Positions 35,896 to 47,682 of a stretch of 64,000 nucleotides of DNA are shown in pieces. This stretch comes from Anthostomella pinea (Eukaryota; Ascomycota; Sordariomycetes; Xylariales; Xylariaceae): the NCBI GenBank assembly GCA_963556695.1, contig CAUWAG010000013.1:248001-312000 (forward strand), given 5' to 3'. Each line of letters starts with the position of its first letter. Position 1 is the stretch's first letter. Position numbers and translations under genes: made by a program. The notes beneath the pieces were generated by a model. That model ran no database searches. It saw nothing but the letters and a program-made list of their open reading frames with translations, and was not told the origin of the DNA.

Positions 35896-38800
35896 GCTCC
35901 CCCGGGTCCCTAATCAGAGACAAGGCGGTCAGGGGCACCACAGACAGAGGATCAGTCCTTTCAGGATTGCTCAAGGAAATGTCCAGAAGATGCACGAATC
36001 ACACGTGGCTCTCCTGCAGAACTGTTGCGAGGCGGACATAGACGTGGTCCTGATTCAAGAACCGTGGGTCAGTATAGATAGGAAATGCCGCTACAGCTCC
36101 CACCCCCAATATGACGCATACGTTCCGATAGACTATTGGGAGGGTATATCGGACAGGCCAAGAGTTCTGTCATATGTACGAAAAGACGCCGGACTCGAGA
36201 CACAACAAAGCAGGCCAGCCCCGTCCAGAGACATCATCTGGCTCACAATAAACGGAGTCACACTTATGAACTTCTATCACCAGGGAGAGGAAGCACTAGA
36301 CCTGCTGCTTGCCTGGCCACCTCCTGCCCACTGTGTAGTAACAAGAGATTTTAATGTAAACGACCCTCCTTAGGAACCAGGAATACCAAGAAGAGCCCGA
36401 GGCGGGGAAATTACACAATGGGCAGCAGAAAACCAGCTCTTATACATTGGGGAACCGGGCGTCCCTACACACGACGATGGGCACGTCCTTGACCTGACCT
36501 TCTCGAACATCCCCTTTGCAACCGCAGTAGTTAACTACGCTATACACGCAGCCGCAGACCACTGGCCACTGCAAATCACGATCCCATTCAAAGGGAGACA
36601 AAGAGTGGCTCAACAGAGATACACAATACCAGATGACAAACTACCAGAATTCTGTGAGATAATACGTATAGGAACCCTGCTACCAAGCCTCAGCTCCAAC
36701 CCCATAACAGAAGAACTCGACAAAGCTACCTCTGCTATTATAAACCTCATCACGCTAGCCCTCAAAACCATTGGCAACAAGCCAAGCAGCAAGAGACAAA
36801 ACGCTCCTTAGTAGGACGATGAGTGCAGGAAAGCAAAAAGAACGTACAAGCTGGCAACGAAGCAATTCGGAATAAACACCCCTACGGAAGAGAAACGCGC
36901 GTATCAGGCGGTAATACGACAGGCAAAAAGAGAATACTAGAAAGCCTATATTAAAGGCATACAGAAAGACTCAAACCTCTTCAAGATAATCAACTAGCAT
37001 AAACTAGGTCCGGACATAAAATCACCACCACTAAAAGTCAGCAACTTAACAGTAGAGGACACTACTAAAAAGGCATATGCCCTCAAGACGGCCTTACTAG
37101 ACAGGCATTCAGCCGAAGACGACCTCGTACACGACCCGTTAGAGATTCCCATCGCCCCCTGTGCTGCATTGGAATGGGACTCTGTAATATCGCCAACCGA
37201 ACTTGCTAAAATGGTTCTCACGGAAAACACAGCCCCCGGAATAGACTCTCTCTCAACACGGCTCTTCAAAGCGGCATGGGTCCACCTAGCAGAGCCGATT
37301 CAGCTTCTATTTCAAGCCTGCTTTAAAACAGGGCACCATCCCACCCCTTTCAAGTCAATAGAGGTAGTCATGCTCAAGAAGCCGCGGAAAAAGGACTATA
37401 CCACCGCGAAATCATACAGGCCGATTGCTCTGTTATCATGCCTTGGAAAGGGCCTTAAAAGGCTAGTTGCGAAACGGATGACAACAACAGCCCTACTAAG
37501 AGGGTTGACCAGCCCAAACCAAATTGGGACCCTCCCTAAGCGCTCTACGGTCGACCTTACTGCAGCAGTCACACACGACATCGAGTTAGCCCTAGAATCT
37601 GGGCAAAAAGCCCTTCTTGTCACCCTGGATGTACAAGGGGCGTTTGATGCAGTACTTTGCCGGAGATTGATCCTCAGGCTCTGCCAGCAGGGCTGGGCAC
37701 CAGCCCTTATAAAATGGGTAGATTCCTTCTTATCGGACAGAACTGCTCGGATTAGACTGGAAGGCGTTACTACTAAGGTATTCGGACTGAGCTGTGGGCT
37801 CTTACAAGGATCACCAGCTTCCCTGATCCTCTTCCTGCTGTATATTATAGACATCTTCTTAGAGGATAAGCATAACAGATTCGGATATACAGACGACGTC
37901 GGCATCCGAATAACGGGCAAAACCACTACCGAGCTAGCAGCCAAGGCAGCTAGTATGGTAGACGATACTCTACGCTGGGGCCTAGACAACAAGGTCACCT
38001 TTAAAGACTCTAAGGCTGAAGCCATCTACTTTGATACTGGGAGGAGACCTCTCACACCAGAAATAGTCACGCCCTGTCAGATTTGAGCCAATCGTGAGGT
38101 TGAAGTGTGTGTGTGTATTCTGTGTGTATGGAGTGTCCTTGTGCGACCGTGGCAGTTTTGTGCCAGAGGGGGCTGGATTGGGACGGAACAACTAGGTTCC
38201 GTTGTCTACCTGTCAAGGTGCCCTCTGTGCTCACCTTTAATCCAACACCCCCGGAGGCTTCACCATCAAACCAGCGCAGCCGGTGAAAGGGGCAGTGGTC
38301 TGCTGGCTGGGGATTTTCTTCGACAGGTCCCTGAAGTTCCGGGATCATGTCAAAAGACGGGCAGCCAAGGGCCTCGTTGTGGCCAGACATATTCGAAGTC
38401 TTGCAAACACTGCTAGAGGGCCCCTAGCAGCAGCCCTCCGCAAGGCGGTAATTGCATGCGTGATTCCTACCATTACCTATGGGGCAGAGGTCTAGGCGGC
38501 CGGGGATTACAAGAGAGCAGAAAACGGTCAGGCCCGGAACGTGAGCACCCGCCAGAACGGCCACTCGGGCGACCTCGAAAGAGTCCTTATAGAGGCCATC
38601 AGAGGGATTCTCCCAGTCTGGAGAATTACACCAAAGAAGGTACTTTTTAAAGAATCAGGTCTATTAACAGTACAAACCATACTCAGCAAGATCCGGATAC
38701 GGTTCAGCCTGAGAATCAGAGCTATGGATAACATGTATCCGTTAGTCCGATGTGTTACAGCCCGGAACCCTACTATGAGCAGAGGCCTGAGGGGTCTAGT

Positions 38801-39880
38801 TAGAATAACCGCAAGGAAACGGCTCCAAAGGACGTATAAACTCATACCGGATTTTCTAAGACTAATCCTAACGGAACCAAGATATGTAACGAACGCTGGC
38901 AAAGCTATTATAATAAGAAGCAAAGCCAAAGAAGCCAAAGTCTTTATAGACTGGCTAAAATTGCTTCCGCCTTCACACATAGTCACCTACTCTGATGGCT
39001 CGAAATCCCTGGACCTGGAGGGGGCGGTGGGCTATGGATACGTGATCTATAGAGGCCGGACAAACGTAGCCTCGGGCTGTGGCAGACTGGGCCACCAGCT
39101 GAGGTCTTTGACGGTGAGGTCGAAGGGGCCCGCCACGCACTCAGACAGGCCCTGAGGCTCAGCAGCGGCGCCACTATCCACGTGTGCCTGGATAATACAG
39201 CAGTGATCTCCGGACTGTGGGGCGAACCAGCTCAGAGCTCCCAAGAAGCTTTCCTAGAATTCCACGAAATCTCGGACACCTACGCCGACATACAGGTCCG
39301 GTGGGTGCCAGGGCACATGGACATCCAAGGCAACAAAAAGGCTGACGAAAAGGCAAAGGAAGACACCACCTTGCTAATCCCTACTGGGACCAAACCCACG
39401 CTTACGGGTGTCTTAGATATTCTTAATAAAAAGACTCAAAATGAACACCAGTAATAGTGGGACAAGAACATCACTAATAAATACAAAAGTCTCAGCCTTC
39501 AAAAAACTATACTCAAGTGCCCAGAAGAGCTCAAGCTGGACAGGCCAACGCTCCACAGGCTTATCGCATCTAGAACTGGCCACGGCGACTTTAGCTGGTA
39601 CCATAGGAGGTTCAAGCACGAGGAACACTACAACTGCTCTTGCGGGAGAATCAAAACACGAGCCCACTTTGCTTTCTGCAATAAAGCCCTTACGAAACGG
39701 TCTAGGTGGCCACGAAGAAACCACGGACACAACGGAGAACTCGAACCAGAAGGGAGAGCCTATTGGAAATGGCTGATAACGTACCCAAAGGAATTCGAAG
39801 ACTTCTGCAAGTGGACAAAATTCTATACAAAAGTCTGTCCCATGGTTACAGAACATCAATTCATCGACCACCAGGTGTAA
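35852..39880 (+). pseudogene. LINE A ORF2 (endonuclease, reverse transcriptase, RNase H), broken
   Basis: The APE-type endonuclease domain starts with RIAQGNVQKMHESHVALLQ and VVLIQEPWVS. The reverse transcriptase is open at 37169-38086 (TAPGIDSLSTRLFKAAW, SYRPIALLSCLGKGLKRL, LVTLDVQGAFDAV, GLLQGSPASLILFLLYI, FGYTDDVGI; the usual YADD is YTDD). RNase H follows (TYSDGSKSLDLEGAVGYGY, VCLDNTAVISGL, VRWVPGHMDIQGNKKADEKA). Stops are at 36371-36373, 36809-36814, about 36938 and others, all TAG where Trp is plausible. The product would nick and reverse-transcribe at the target; this copy cannot. Confidence 0.88.
38080..38208. mobile_element. 129-bp insertion within LINE A ORF2
   Basis: Sequence without coding sense, containing a (TG)n run, flanked by CCTGTCA on both sides (38073-38079 and 38209-38215). 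Taking out the insert and one repeat joins EIVTP to VKVPSVLTFNPTPP in the pattern of a LINE thumb region. This supports a real insertion of a small element or a filler repair product. Its ends show no clear inverted repeats. Confidence 0.5.
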
Positions 39881-40275
39881 CTGCGCCTGTTACCACATCT
39901 CTTTACTACTCTTATCATCTTTCCTTATATTTTTATTTTCTTTTAGCTTATAGCCTTTTAAACACGAGGCACTAATTGTCAAAGCGAGAGGAGCTCCTCG
40001 ACGCTATTCGGACTACCGACTACGAACCAGATATCACAGAGCATGAGCCCAAATGGCGGGGCCAATGGAAACTGACGGAATAACATGTGTGCCCTCGAGG
40101 TTCGATTTGTAGGTTATTGTGGGAAATAGGGAGTCATGTCCTGCTTCCCGTACAGTAAGGCTTGTATATTAGCCCCTGAGATAGTCACCTGCACGCCAAA
40201 CATCCACAAGGATCTGGAGCCTAGAGCCCCTACGGCGTTAAATAAACTAAACTAAACTAAACAACCCCAACAATC

Positions 40276-40430
40276 TGTACCACAAGAAGCAAGGCAAGAC
40301 CAGAGTGTTCAGATGCACTGTTTCAGGCTGCGACAAGGAGGTCGCTAGCTTCAACGCGTACCTGGGACATCAGCTTGGTCGGCATGGGTTCAGAGGAGCC
40401 GGAAACCAGCTCTGGGCGGACAAGGTCTGA
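40276..40430 (+). pseudogene. 3' part of the gene split by LINE A (C2H2-like)
   Basis: Reading continues in phase from the left flank of LINE A: NLYHKKQGKTRVF and then a single C2H2-like motif, CTVSGCDKEVASFNAYLG followed by HQLGRHG (Cys-x4-Cys-x12-His-x4-His), before a stop at about 40428. The host gene is therefore a fusion of a TPR-like segment and a zinc-finger-like segment, or two broken genes read through. Function unknown. Confidence 0.45.
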
Positions 40431-41401
40431 TGGGGTCAGGTCGTCGACACGGGTCATGTTGCCGTCCACACACCAGACGCAGAGATGTCGGCCTCACCTT
40501 GCCATGCAGGTAAGTACCACCACACGGGTCACTGTCCAGTCGTATTCAAGTCGCTAATCTGAGCAGACTAGGATCCTGCAACGCATAAAGAGCGCGAGAA
40601 GATCTGTAATCACTGCGTCATGTATTGCATTCGGGTACGTGATCCCCTGTCGGATACGGCTCGTTTGCGGTGTGATACCGGTATGGATGGAGGGCAGTTC
40701 AGAATGTGGCAGTAGTAGGACACGTTGGGCGAGAATTCAGGTGTAGGACACGTTCGGCGAATCCTACCCGAAGGGATGTCCGCGCCAGCATTGGACGGGT
40801 TGTGCATGATGATAGCCCTGCACGCTGTAGCAAATAGACATTTGCTATGGGGGCCCCTTTGGTGTCAGAACGGGGCTGGTGGAACAGCGGCGGCCAAGAG
40901 AGGAAGCCCTCGCGAGGATTGACAACATCGAGGAGAACGATGACGTCGACGATGTCCCTCTGATGTCCGAGGGTACTGCAGCGGATGCCACCATCAGCCG
41001 TGACGTTAGACAGTCAATAGTCCTTGACGGCGAAGGCGAAGGTCATGAAGAAATACCTCTCATCCATCAGGCACCAGAAGCAATGATCTCAAGAGGCTTT
41101 GGAGAGACAATCATCCTCGATGAGGAGGAGGTGTTTGTTCCCAAGGAACAGCCTACCGTGGCTGCCCAGCATCGTTCCAAGGACCAAGATTGGTACGACC
41201 AACAGTGGTGACTGACTACATAGACAGGGCATTCATCCCCAGTGCCTTCAGATAGACCTTCTTCTTCATCTAATACAATGTATTCACTCCTCATAACTGC
41301 GTTATACTTTGAAATTTGGGACTCAATGTCTCACAGTTAGGATGATTTCCTTCGACTTTTATTTCCCTAGGTTGTCAACTATATCCGCCCACCCGCGCGC
41401 C
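40431..41401 (+). other. Short region between the LINEs with one acidic frame
   Basis: An open frame at 40879-41211 encodes 110 residues rich in Asp and Glu (ENDDVDDVPLMSEG, EDIIL-like repeats QSIVLDGEGE and ETIILDEEEV). The internal near-repeat suggests genuine coding, but the family is not recognised and the start is uncertain. The remainder shows nothing clear. Confidence 0.35.
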
Positions 41402-41767
41402 ACAAGCTGCATCATCACCTTTCCTTGTAAAAATCATCCGTGCGTTTACACTTGTTAGTGTATTTGCGTGCAGCATAGTAAAACCTTTAACACTTGGTAT
41501 TGAGCCGTAATCTCAGACCTCAACACCAAGGCCAGAATATCGAGATCTGCCTCGTTCCTTACTAAGGGAACGAACTCAGTACTCGCTGATAGCGGCCCTT
41601 ACAATCCCCCAGCGACCTACCAAAATCGCACCTGACGCTGCTTAGTTCACACAAGAACCTGAGGAATTCGATCAGCGGAACAAAAAAAGGAAGCCTGACA
41701 ATGTCCAGGCTCCTACAATAATTAACTTCACTGGAAAGCCCGCTGCCTGAAATAATGACATTGCTAC

Positions 41768-41971
41768 TGTTGGATCCATGCGATTCCAGACTGCAAATCA
41801 TCTATACCAGGACCCACATGTATGATTAGATAAGATAAGATAGTGGATTGAGAGGGCACTTGGCCAGACCTTCAAGTCCAGCTAGATTCCTCTCAATCCA
41901 ACCATCAGCAACATCATGACCTTGACCCCATACTCGAGTATTATGATTGATCGTTCAAGCCTGTTCCAACA
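41768..41971 (+). mobile_element. Short LTR-like element, family 1 copy D, inside LINE B
   Basis: 204 bp, starting TGTTGGATCCATGCGATTCC and ending CCTGTTCCAACA, with perfect GCTAC duplications (41763-41767 and 41972-41976). Nearly identical to copy B (13205-13408, opposite strand). Being outside the RIP block, it shows that the family inserted in several chromosomal settings. Confidence 0.9.
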
Positions 41972-42249
41972 GCTACCAACATATTCGCACCTTACCTAGA
42001 GTACCTCGAGCAACAAGCCCGCATCAAATGAACGGTCTTAAGACAGTCTGCCGGCTGCCTGGACGACTTTGTGGGCTCTTATAATAGATTATAACAGTCC
42101 GAATACAAGAGGGAGGCCCGTTTAGTTATCAAGATGATCTGTAGTCACTTAAATGCTGCTATCTTTTTAAATACTAATGGTACCTTTTATGCACCTATTT
42201 GTGTTAAATGTTCTGGGCCTATTAACACTACCAACACCTCGAACACACC

Positions 42250-43447
42250 TGGGTAAGACCCTGGGGGGAAGACCTCCAAGCAGGTCTCCTGGGCGGGAGT
42301 GGCCAAAGCAGGCCACGCATCTAATTCAAAAGGCAGCGCTATCACCCATACTAGTGCCACCCCCTCCGCCCGTACGTCCCGCCCCGGGGCCTCAGCGTCC
42401 GCCCTAGCCAGGGATGAGATACGAATCTTGATACGTTTAGATAAAGATCGGCACATACAAAGAGAACAGTCTTTCACTCTACACTCTGCAATCTGTAGGG
42501 AATTGAAGGACCTTGGTCTTGGCCTGGCTGACGTGCCAGACATCAGCCCGACCAACACTGATTCGTCTATCAGGGTGGCCACCAGGCGGATCAGGGGAAC
42601 AGCTATTGGGGCCGGAAACAAAGCTTCGTTTAGGAAGAGTTACAAAGACGCCGTAGCAATGGACGTTCCAGAGCGCTGGTTTATATAGGTGGTGCCGGAC
42701 ATCCCCTGGAACTTCCCTGACTACATGAACGTGGGCGGCCACATCCAGACGCAGAACGTGATTAAGGATGAAGTGTATACTCAGACAAAAGCACGCCCTG
42801 TCAACTACAAGCTGTCAAGGCAAGGCCTAGATCCCATTACAGGCAGAGGCAGCTGGATGATCTCTTTCCTGGCGCCTGTGAGGCCGTTCAGCCTCTTCAA
42901 TAACAGTGGCCGCTCAAGGCTGGTTAAAAAGAAACCCGCCATTAGCATCCATAACCCAGGATGCCAAGGGTACTGCCTGAGCAAGAAATGTAACCGAGCC
43001 CCTCGTTGCGGGCATTGCGGTGACCGGCTCAGCGAGCATAACCTCGACAAGGAGTATGACCGATCTGTATGCTGTGCAAACTGTCAAGGTCCCTTTCTTA
43101 CAGGGCACAGTGACTGTGGAGCTGCCCCCAAACAGAAGTATAGAAAACTGGTACACCCTACAAAGAAGCAGCTTGCTTCCATCCGGCACGCCGGAGCAAG
43201 GCGATACCAAGATCTTCACAACCCAGGGGAGACAAACTCCGCCAGCACAGATAATCTCAGTCAACAACGGATTGACCCGAGCCCAACACCACAAGGCGAT
43301 ACCCCACAGGGCGACCTTATACAGGGTGACCTTACACAGGGCGATTCTACACAGGGGAGCACCTCCCAGGACACCATCTGCGTCAATACCGCAGACCCAA
43401 AGCCTAAGGGCAAGGGGAGGAAACAAGCCTTAATTATAGGCTCCTAA
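42250..43447 (+). pseudogene. LINE B ORF1 (gag-like, zinc knuckles), lightly broken
   Basis: Pieces at 42299-42688 and 42689-43447, separated by one TAG (42686-42688) between ERWFI and VVPDIPWNFPDYMNVGGHIQ. Zinc-knuckle-like cysteines appear in GYCLSKKCNRAPRCGHCG and SVCCANCQGPFLTGHSDC. Near the end is a run of QGDxTQGD repeats (PQGDTPQGDLIQGDLTQGDS). The likely start is upstream of 42299. It would encapsidate LINE RNA. Confidence 0.8.
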
Positions 43448-44382
43448 CCAACTCACACGCCATCCAGTGCATTGAGCACGTCTGGGTCTTCAGGGGGGAT
43501 TAGCCTGGACTACCCTGTTCAGGTAGACACTGAGGGGGACGTTGAAATGACATCAGCAGGACCTTCCTTACAGACCTCAGGCAGGCCTAAGATGAGACAA
43601 GGCTCCCAGCGGGCGGCTGTAGCAGCAGCTCCAGCCGGCTGGAACCGCGTGCAGCCCAAACTCCCTAAAAAATGACAGAATGCCAACATTTTGGCAGGGG
43701 AGGGCGTCGCAGATGTCGCAGGCACCGCAATGGACGAGGCCCGCCACACAGGACACCGGATATCACGGTAGCCTGGTACAACACGGGCAAAGGCATGCCT
43801 CAGCATATCACCTTGCTCCAGCTGTGCTGCGACCGAGGGATTGACGTAATTAATGTCTGCGAACCCTGGACAATAAAGGGCACCAAGACACAAAACCACC
43901 CAGGGTACGAATCTTATGTACCAATGGACACCTAAAACACGACGGAAAATCGCCCGCAGGTGATGACTTACGTGAAAAAGGGGCGTAAGCTCAAGGCCCA
44001 ATAATGCCGACCTATAGCCTCAAAGGACGCAATATGGATTGACGTAAACGCGTATTCGTTTCTTAATATCTACAGGGAACCTTGCACTGACCATATGATT
44101 AATTACTTACCAGCCTATAGCCGTTGCTTAACCTGTTCATAGGGGGCGACCTTAACATACGCTATCCAGTATTCAAGTCAGGGACAGAAGGCAGAGACCG
44201 GGGCGCTGACGTGGCATCGTGGCTTACTGACAGCAGGATGTACTTTACTGGCATCCCAGGCCAAGCTACACACCGTGGATGTACTTTACTGGCATCCCAG
44301 GCCAAGCTACGCACCGTGCTGGGCATGTTCTAGACATGGCGTTTACTAACATACTTTACGTTGAGACTGAGGTCTGTGAATA

Positions 44383-46608
44383 CCATCCCCCCATAGAAGT
44401 CGGACACCCCCACTAGTCGGACAGCCAAACCCCACCATCACCACCAAAACACCCCTTCATTCACAGAGATGTAAAAGAAGTCATTCAGATCAGAGAAATT
44501 CAGCAAAATTATCATTCGAGAGCGCTGAAGCTGCTCATTTGTACAATCTAGCAGGCGCCCGTATTGCGCGGCCGGAACGTGTCAACCTAGGCTGCTGGAT
44601 GGCCTCCAAAGCGGCCTCTTCAGGGGCTTCATCCTCATCTTCCTCTTTATCCTCCGACTCAACAATTATCTCTTCTTGTACCTCTACAGGCGTTTCAGGA
44701 CTAATGGTACCTCCCTTAAACAAGATCTATGTCACCGTTTTAAACTTCTTGTTAGGGTTAGGGATCTTTTGCCGCTTCTTGGGCCGTAGCCGCTCCAGTT
44801 CAGCCTCCAGGGCTTTGATCTTCTGGGCTTGGATGATAACTTCCGTCTCCTTGGTCTCGAACGCGTTGGCTATCTTCCTGTACTTCAAGCGGGTGCCAGG
44901 GGATTTATTTTTGCCGAAATCCATGATCTCCCGACTTGTAGTAGGGGTCCGTTGGTCCTCTGGTTCAGAGCTTTCAGGGGTCTCAGGCTCAGGGGTCTTC
45001 TGCTTATCTTCCTGGATTTCTGGATGTGCTAGGTACTTCCTGCGGCTGATTGGAAAACATCCAGTGGTTCTGAATCCAGAGAGGATGTTTGCCTTAGTAA
45101 AAGCAGAAGTTCTTGCTTGGCTATAGCACCGAATGAAGTTGATCTTGTTAACAGGCGAGGCATCCATCAAGGAATTCAGCTGCGAGAGCAATTTCTGGTA
45201 GTAAGCCTTCAGGGCGTTATAGGGCCTGTTATCCAGGGGCTGCATGCCATGACTGGTGTGGGCAGGGAAGAAACAGAGCAAGATGTTGGCGAAATAACAC
45301 ATGGTCATAAATTCGTCTTATTACCACGCGTTAGCCCGGATTAATTCCAAAAATTTGAAGGAAGTCTAAATAAAATAAAATAAAATCATATACGTACAGA
45401 GGTGTGGCTACCATAGCCATCTAGTATCAAAAGAACAGCCTCAGACTGATCTTTTCCTCGTACCTCGTCCACCTGTGGGATGAACACGTCTTCTAACCAC
45501 TGGCAGGCGATGTCATTGGAGGTCCAGCCGTTTTCTGAGCATATAAAATGTCAATCGGCGGTTTTTCAGAACTCCTCGATAAACCATTGGACTTGGAGGT
45601 CCTTGCTTTTGAAGATAATGCCCAGTTTGAGGATTTTTCTCGTGACTGAGATGGCCTCGATGAAAGAGGTCCAACTACGGCTCTTGGGGCTCTTCAGGAA
45701 GGATTTCTTGGTAGCAGAACTACCCAGAACGAGAGAGTCGATACCTGTGAATACAATTAGAATTTTTTGGAATTAAAGAGGTAAATAGAGCTACCATAGC
45801 CCGCCATAATGCCGCCCTTATCGACATTATACGTGTTCTCTGGCTTCACCCAGCCGTAATCCTCGAGAATTTCGAAGAACCAGTTAACTGCTTTGGGCGT
45901 AAACCCCTTAAAGCGCGCTGATCCCATCCTTTTGCCAATTTTGGTCTTTATTTGAGGGTTGCGGCGCTTGAAGCCCGTGATAAAGGTGTCTCCCAAAGGG
46001 CGTTCATCTCTCTTCTTTTTCAATAACTTTGTGACAATCTCGCGAACTAGGGAGTGCGAAAGGGCTAGTCCTAGCTTCTCCTGACGCAAAATCCATTCGA
46101 CTATAGTGATTTCTTGAGCAGGGGAGAGTCTCTGTTGCTGTGTGTGGGCTTCGGCTCTCGTAGGCTTGCCGTTAAGTCGATCAGACAGCGTTTGGGGAGG
46201 GATGCCGTGTTTTTGCGCGCTTTTTCGTAAAGACAGGCCCTCATCTGTGATATCTAAGATGGCATTTGCCATCTGATCCTCTGTATACGAATAGGGAGGC
46301 ATTTTGGGCGGCTATACGATGCTGCGTTGCATATAGAACAAGGCTTCAAGGGAGCCTTGCAGGGCCGTAGATTTACTATTCGAGGTAAGAAACGCGGGGT
46401 AATAGATGACCAATCACATAGGCTAGGCGGGGTAAATTTTACATTGGAATAAACCCCAAGGTCAGGGCTATCTAGAACAGTAATTACATTCTAAGTAACT
46501 TTAATATCGGGCTGAAAGCGTGTAAGTGAATAAAGGGGTGTTTTGGTGGTGATGGTGGGGTTTGGCTGTCCGACTGATGGGGGTGTCCGACTTCTATGGG
46601 GGGGATGA
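44383..46608 (-). mobile_element. pogo-type DNA transposon with ~80-bp inverted repeats, inside LINE B
   Basis: 2226 bp flanked by TA (44381-44382 and 46609-46610). The ends match for about 80 bp, including ATAGAAGTCGGACACCCCCA and CAGCCAAACCCCACCATCAC with only a few differences (CCATCCCC versus TCATCCCC at the very tip). The DNA on both sides is LINE B ORF2, which reads on across the TA, so insertion is certain. One transposase gene on the minus strand. Confidence 0.92.
44535..46302 (-). pseudogene. pogo-type transposase with two introns, few stops
   Basis: Starts MPPYSYTEDQMANAILDITD at 46302. An N-terminal helix-turn-helix (LRKSAQKHGIPPQTLSDRLN) is followed by a CENP-B-type DNA-binding region (GFKRRNPQIKTKIGKRMGSA). 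The three catalytic aspartates are visible: NVDKGGI, LLILDGYGSHTS and MQPLDNRPY. Two small introns restore the frame: a ~50-bp one after MAGYG (GTAGCT...TTCACAG) and a ~36-bp AT-rich one after DGYGSHT (GTACGT...TTTAG). Remaining lesions are a TGA after WFIEEF, TAA TAA before DEFMTMCY and a TAG after FKTVT, beyond which an acidic tail continues to 44535. A long charged C-terminus with a coiled-coil-like segment (IIQAQKIKALEAELERLR) follows the catalytic domain. Confidence 0.85.
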
Positions 46609-47126
46609 TAACTCGCCTCAGGGTCGGACCACAATACCTTCCTAACAACGATACCGGGCAGGGGCAAAGAGGCCCTAGAACAATTCTATTATAAGGTTAG
46701 TAAGGAAGACCTATCACGTTTTTAGTGCTTGTGGCCACTGGCATGGTATCGATGCTGGATACAAGAGAGGTACGGTCTAAAGCAAGCCTGGACGATTACA
46801 CGACCAAGCTCACCGATATGATACGGTCAGCACTCATAGCAATAGGTAAGCCAGTTTCTAATAGGGGGCACACAGCCCCCTAGTAGACCGATGAGTGTAA
46901 AGCTGCCCACGACGTTTACAGGGCGTCTAAAGTCAACAGGCCCCTGCAGGAGTTCACGGAAGAATACCGCTATTTTCTCACAGTGGTTCGCAAGGCCAAA
47001 CAGGAATACTAGAATAATATTATCAATTCGGCTAATACCGATAAAGCCTTATACAAGATCATCGCCTGGCACAAACAGGACCCATAACTAAAGTCCCCGC
47101 CAATTAAGATTATCAATTGAGTCATA

Positions 47127-47682
47127 TGATTGATTGATTGATTGTATTTATCGTGGATGCAGTCCCTCCATAGGGCAAACCACGCCTCCCAGAGCCATTG
47201 CATCGCAAGGTTGTAGAGGTGTCAGTCTAGATACATTCAGATCCGCGCACGAGCCTATCCTCGCTGTAGCGGTACCAACCTGGAGTGACCAGATGGTTTT
47301 AGTCAATACCCAAGCACGATTCTGTCAGAAAAACCTCCTGTCCAGTGACAAAGCGACCCAGTGAACCTCAGTCCTCTGGTAAACACATCGTTCCAATAGC
47401 CGTTCGATATATGTCACATTAATGGGTGAAGTAGGTGTTTGTTATCTGCTGGCGAGGGAAACCACAAGGGGAAAAACCTCACAGGAGTGGGTATTATGGA
47501 GACAAGCTGCTTGGCTATCGGGCTCTGCGATAAGGGGCCTTTCCACTGTCGTGTGCTGGTTATCGACTCGCACAAGCCGGGTCAGAAGGGGGCCATAGCA
47601 GGATTCGAACCCACTTGTTCTCGTCGCCCACCGCACAAACGAGAACACAACCAGGCGCATTTGACCATTACGCCATACGGCC
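47127..47682 (-). mobile_element. tRNA-like SINE, 556 bp, with 15-bp target duplication
   Basis: Read on the minus strand it starts GGCCGTATGGCGTAATGGTC exactly next to the duplication and ends with (CAAT)n. The flanking direct repeats are ATCAATTGAGTCATA (47112-47126) and ATCAATCGAGTCATA (47683-47697), one mismatch in 15. The first 92 nt (47591-47682) fold like a tRNA with Pol III A and B boxes. The remaining ~460-bp body has no credible reading frame. The host LINE B frame is interrupted here. Head, body, short-repeat tail and 14-15-bp duplication together define a tRNA-derived SINE, which would move using a LINE's enzymes. Confidence 0.88.
47591..47682 (-). promoter_or_regulatory. tRNA-like head with Pol III A and B boxes
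   Basis: The 7-bp acceptor-like stem pairs GGCCGTA with TATGGCC. A D-arm GGCG/CGCC holds the A box TGGCGTAATGG (nt 8-18). A T-arm with loop TTCGAAT holds a perfect B box GGTTCGAATCC (47601-47611 on the plus strand). The 39 nt between D and T arms cannot form a normal anticodon arm; instead TGTTCTCGT pairs with ACGAGAACA in a 9-bp hairpin. This argues for a SINE promoter, not a working tRNA. Confidence 0.8.

Larger units (their letters stand above)
33953..40260 (+). mobile_element. LINE A: Tad-like non-LTR retrotransposon, nearly full length
   Basis: A 6308-bp element flanked by the perfect 15-bp duplication ACAACCCCAACAATC (33938-33952 and 40261-40275). Order: 5' leader, ORF1 (gag-like with zinc knuckles), ORF2 (endonuclease, reverse transcriptase, RNase H), 3' UTR and a tail of AAACT-type repeats after GGCGTTAAAT. 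The size, two-ORF plan and RNase H domain fit fungal Tad1-clade LINEs. It is inactivated by many stops, most of them TAG where Trp is expected, and by a 129-bp insertion at 38080-38208. Confidence 0.92.

Noticed and set aside
36605..36811. An independent short gene
   Set aside because: It is a piece of LINE A ORF2 between TAG stops.
47591..47682. A working tRNA gene on the minus strand
   Set aside because: Acceptor, D and T arms fit, but no anticodon arm can form in the 39-nt centre even allowing an intron, and the sequence is the head of a SINE with target duplications.
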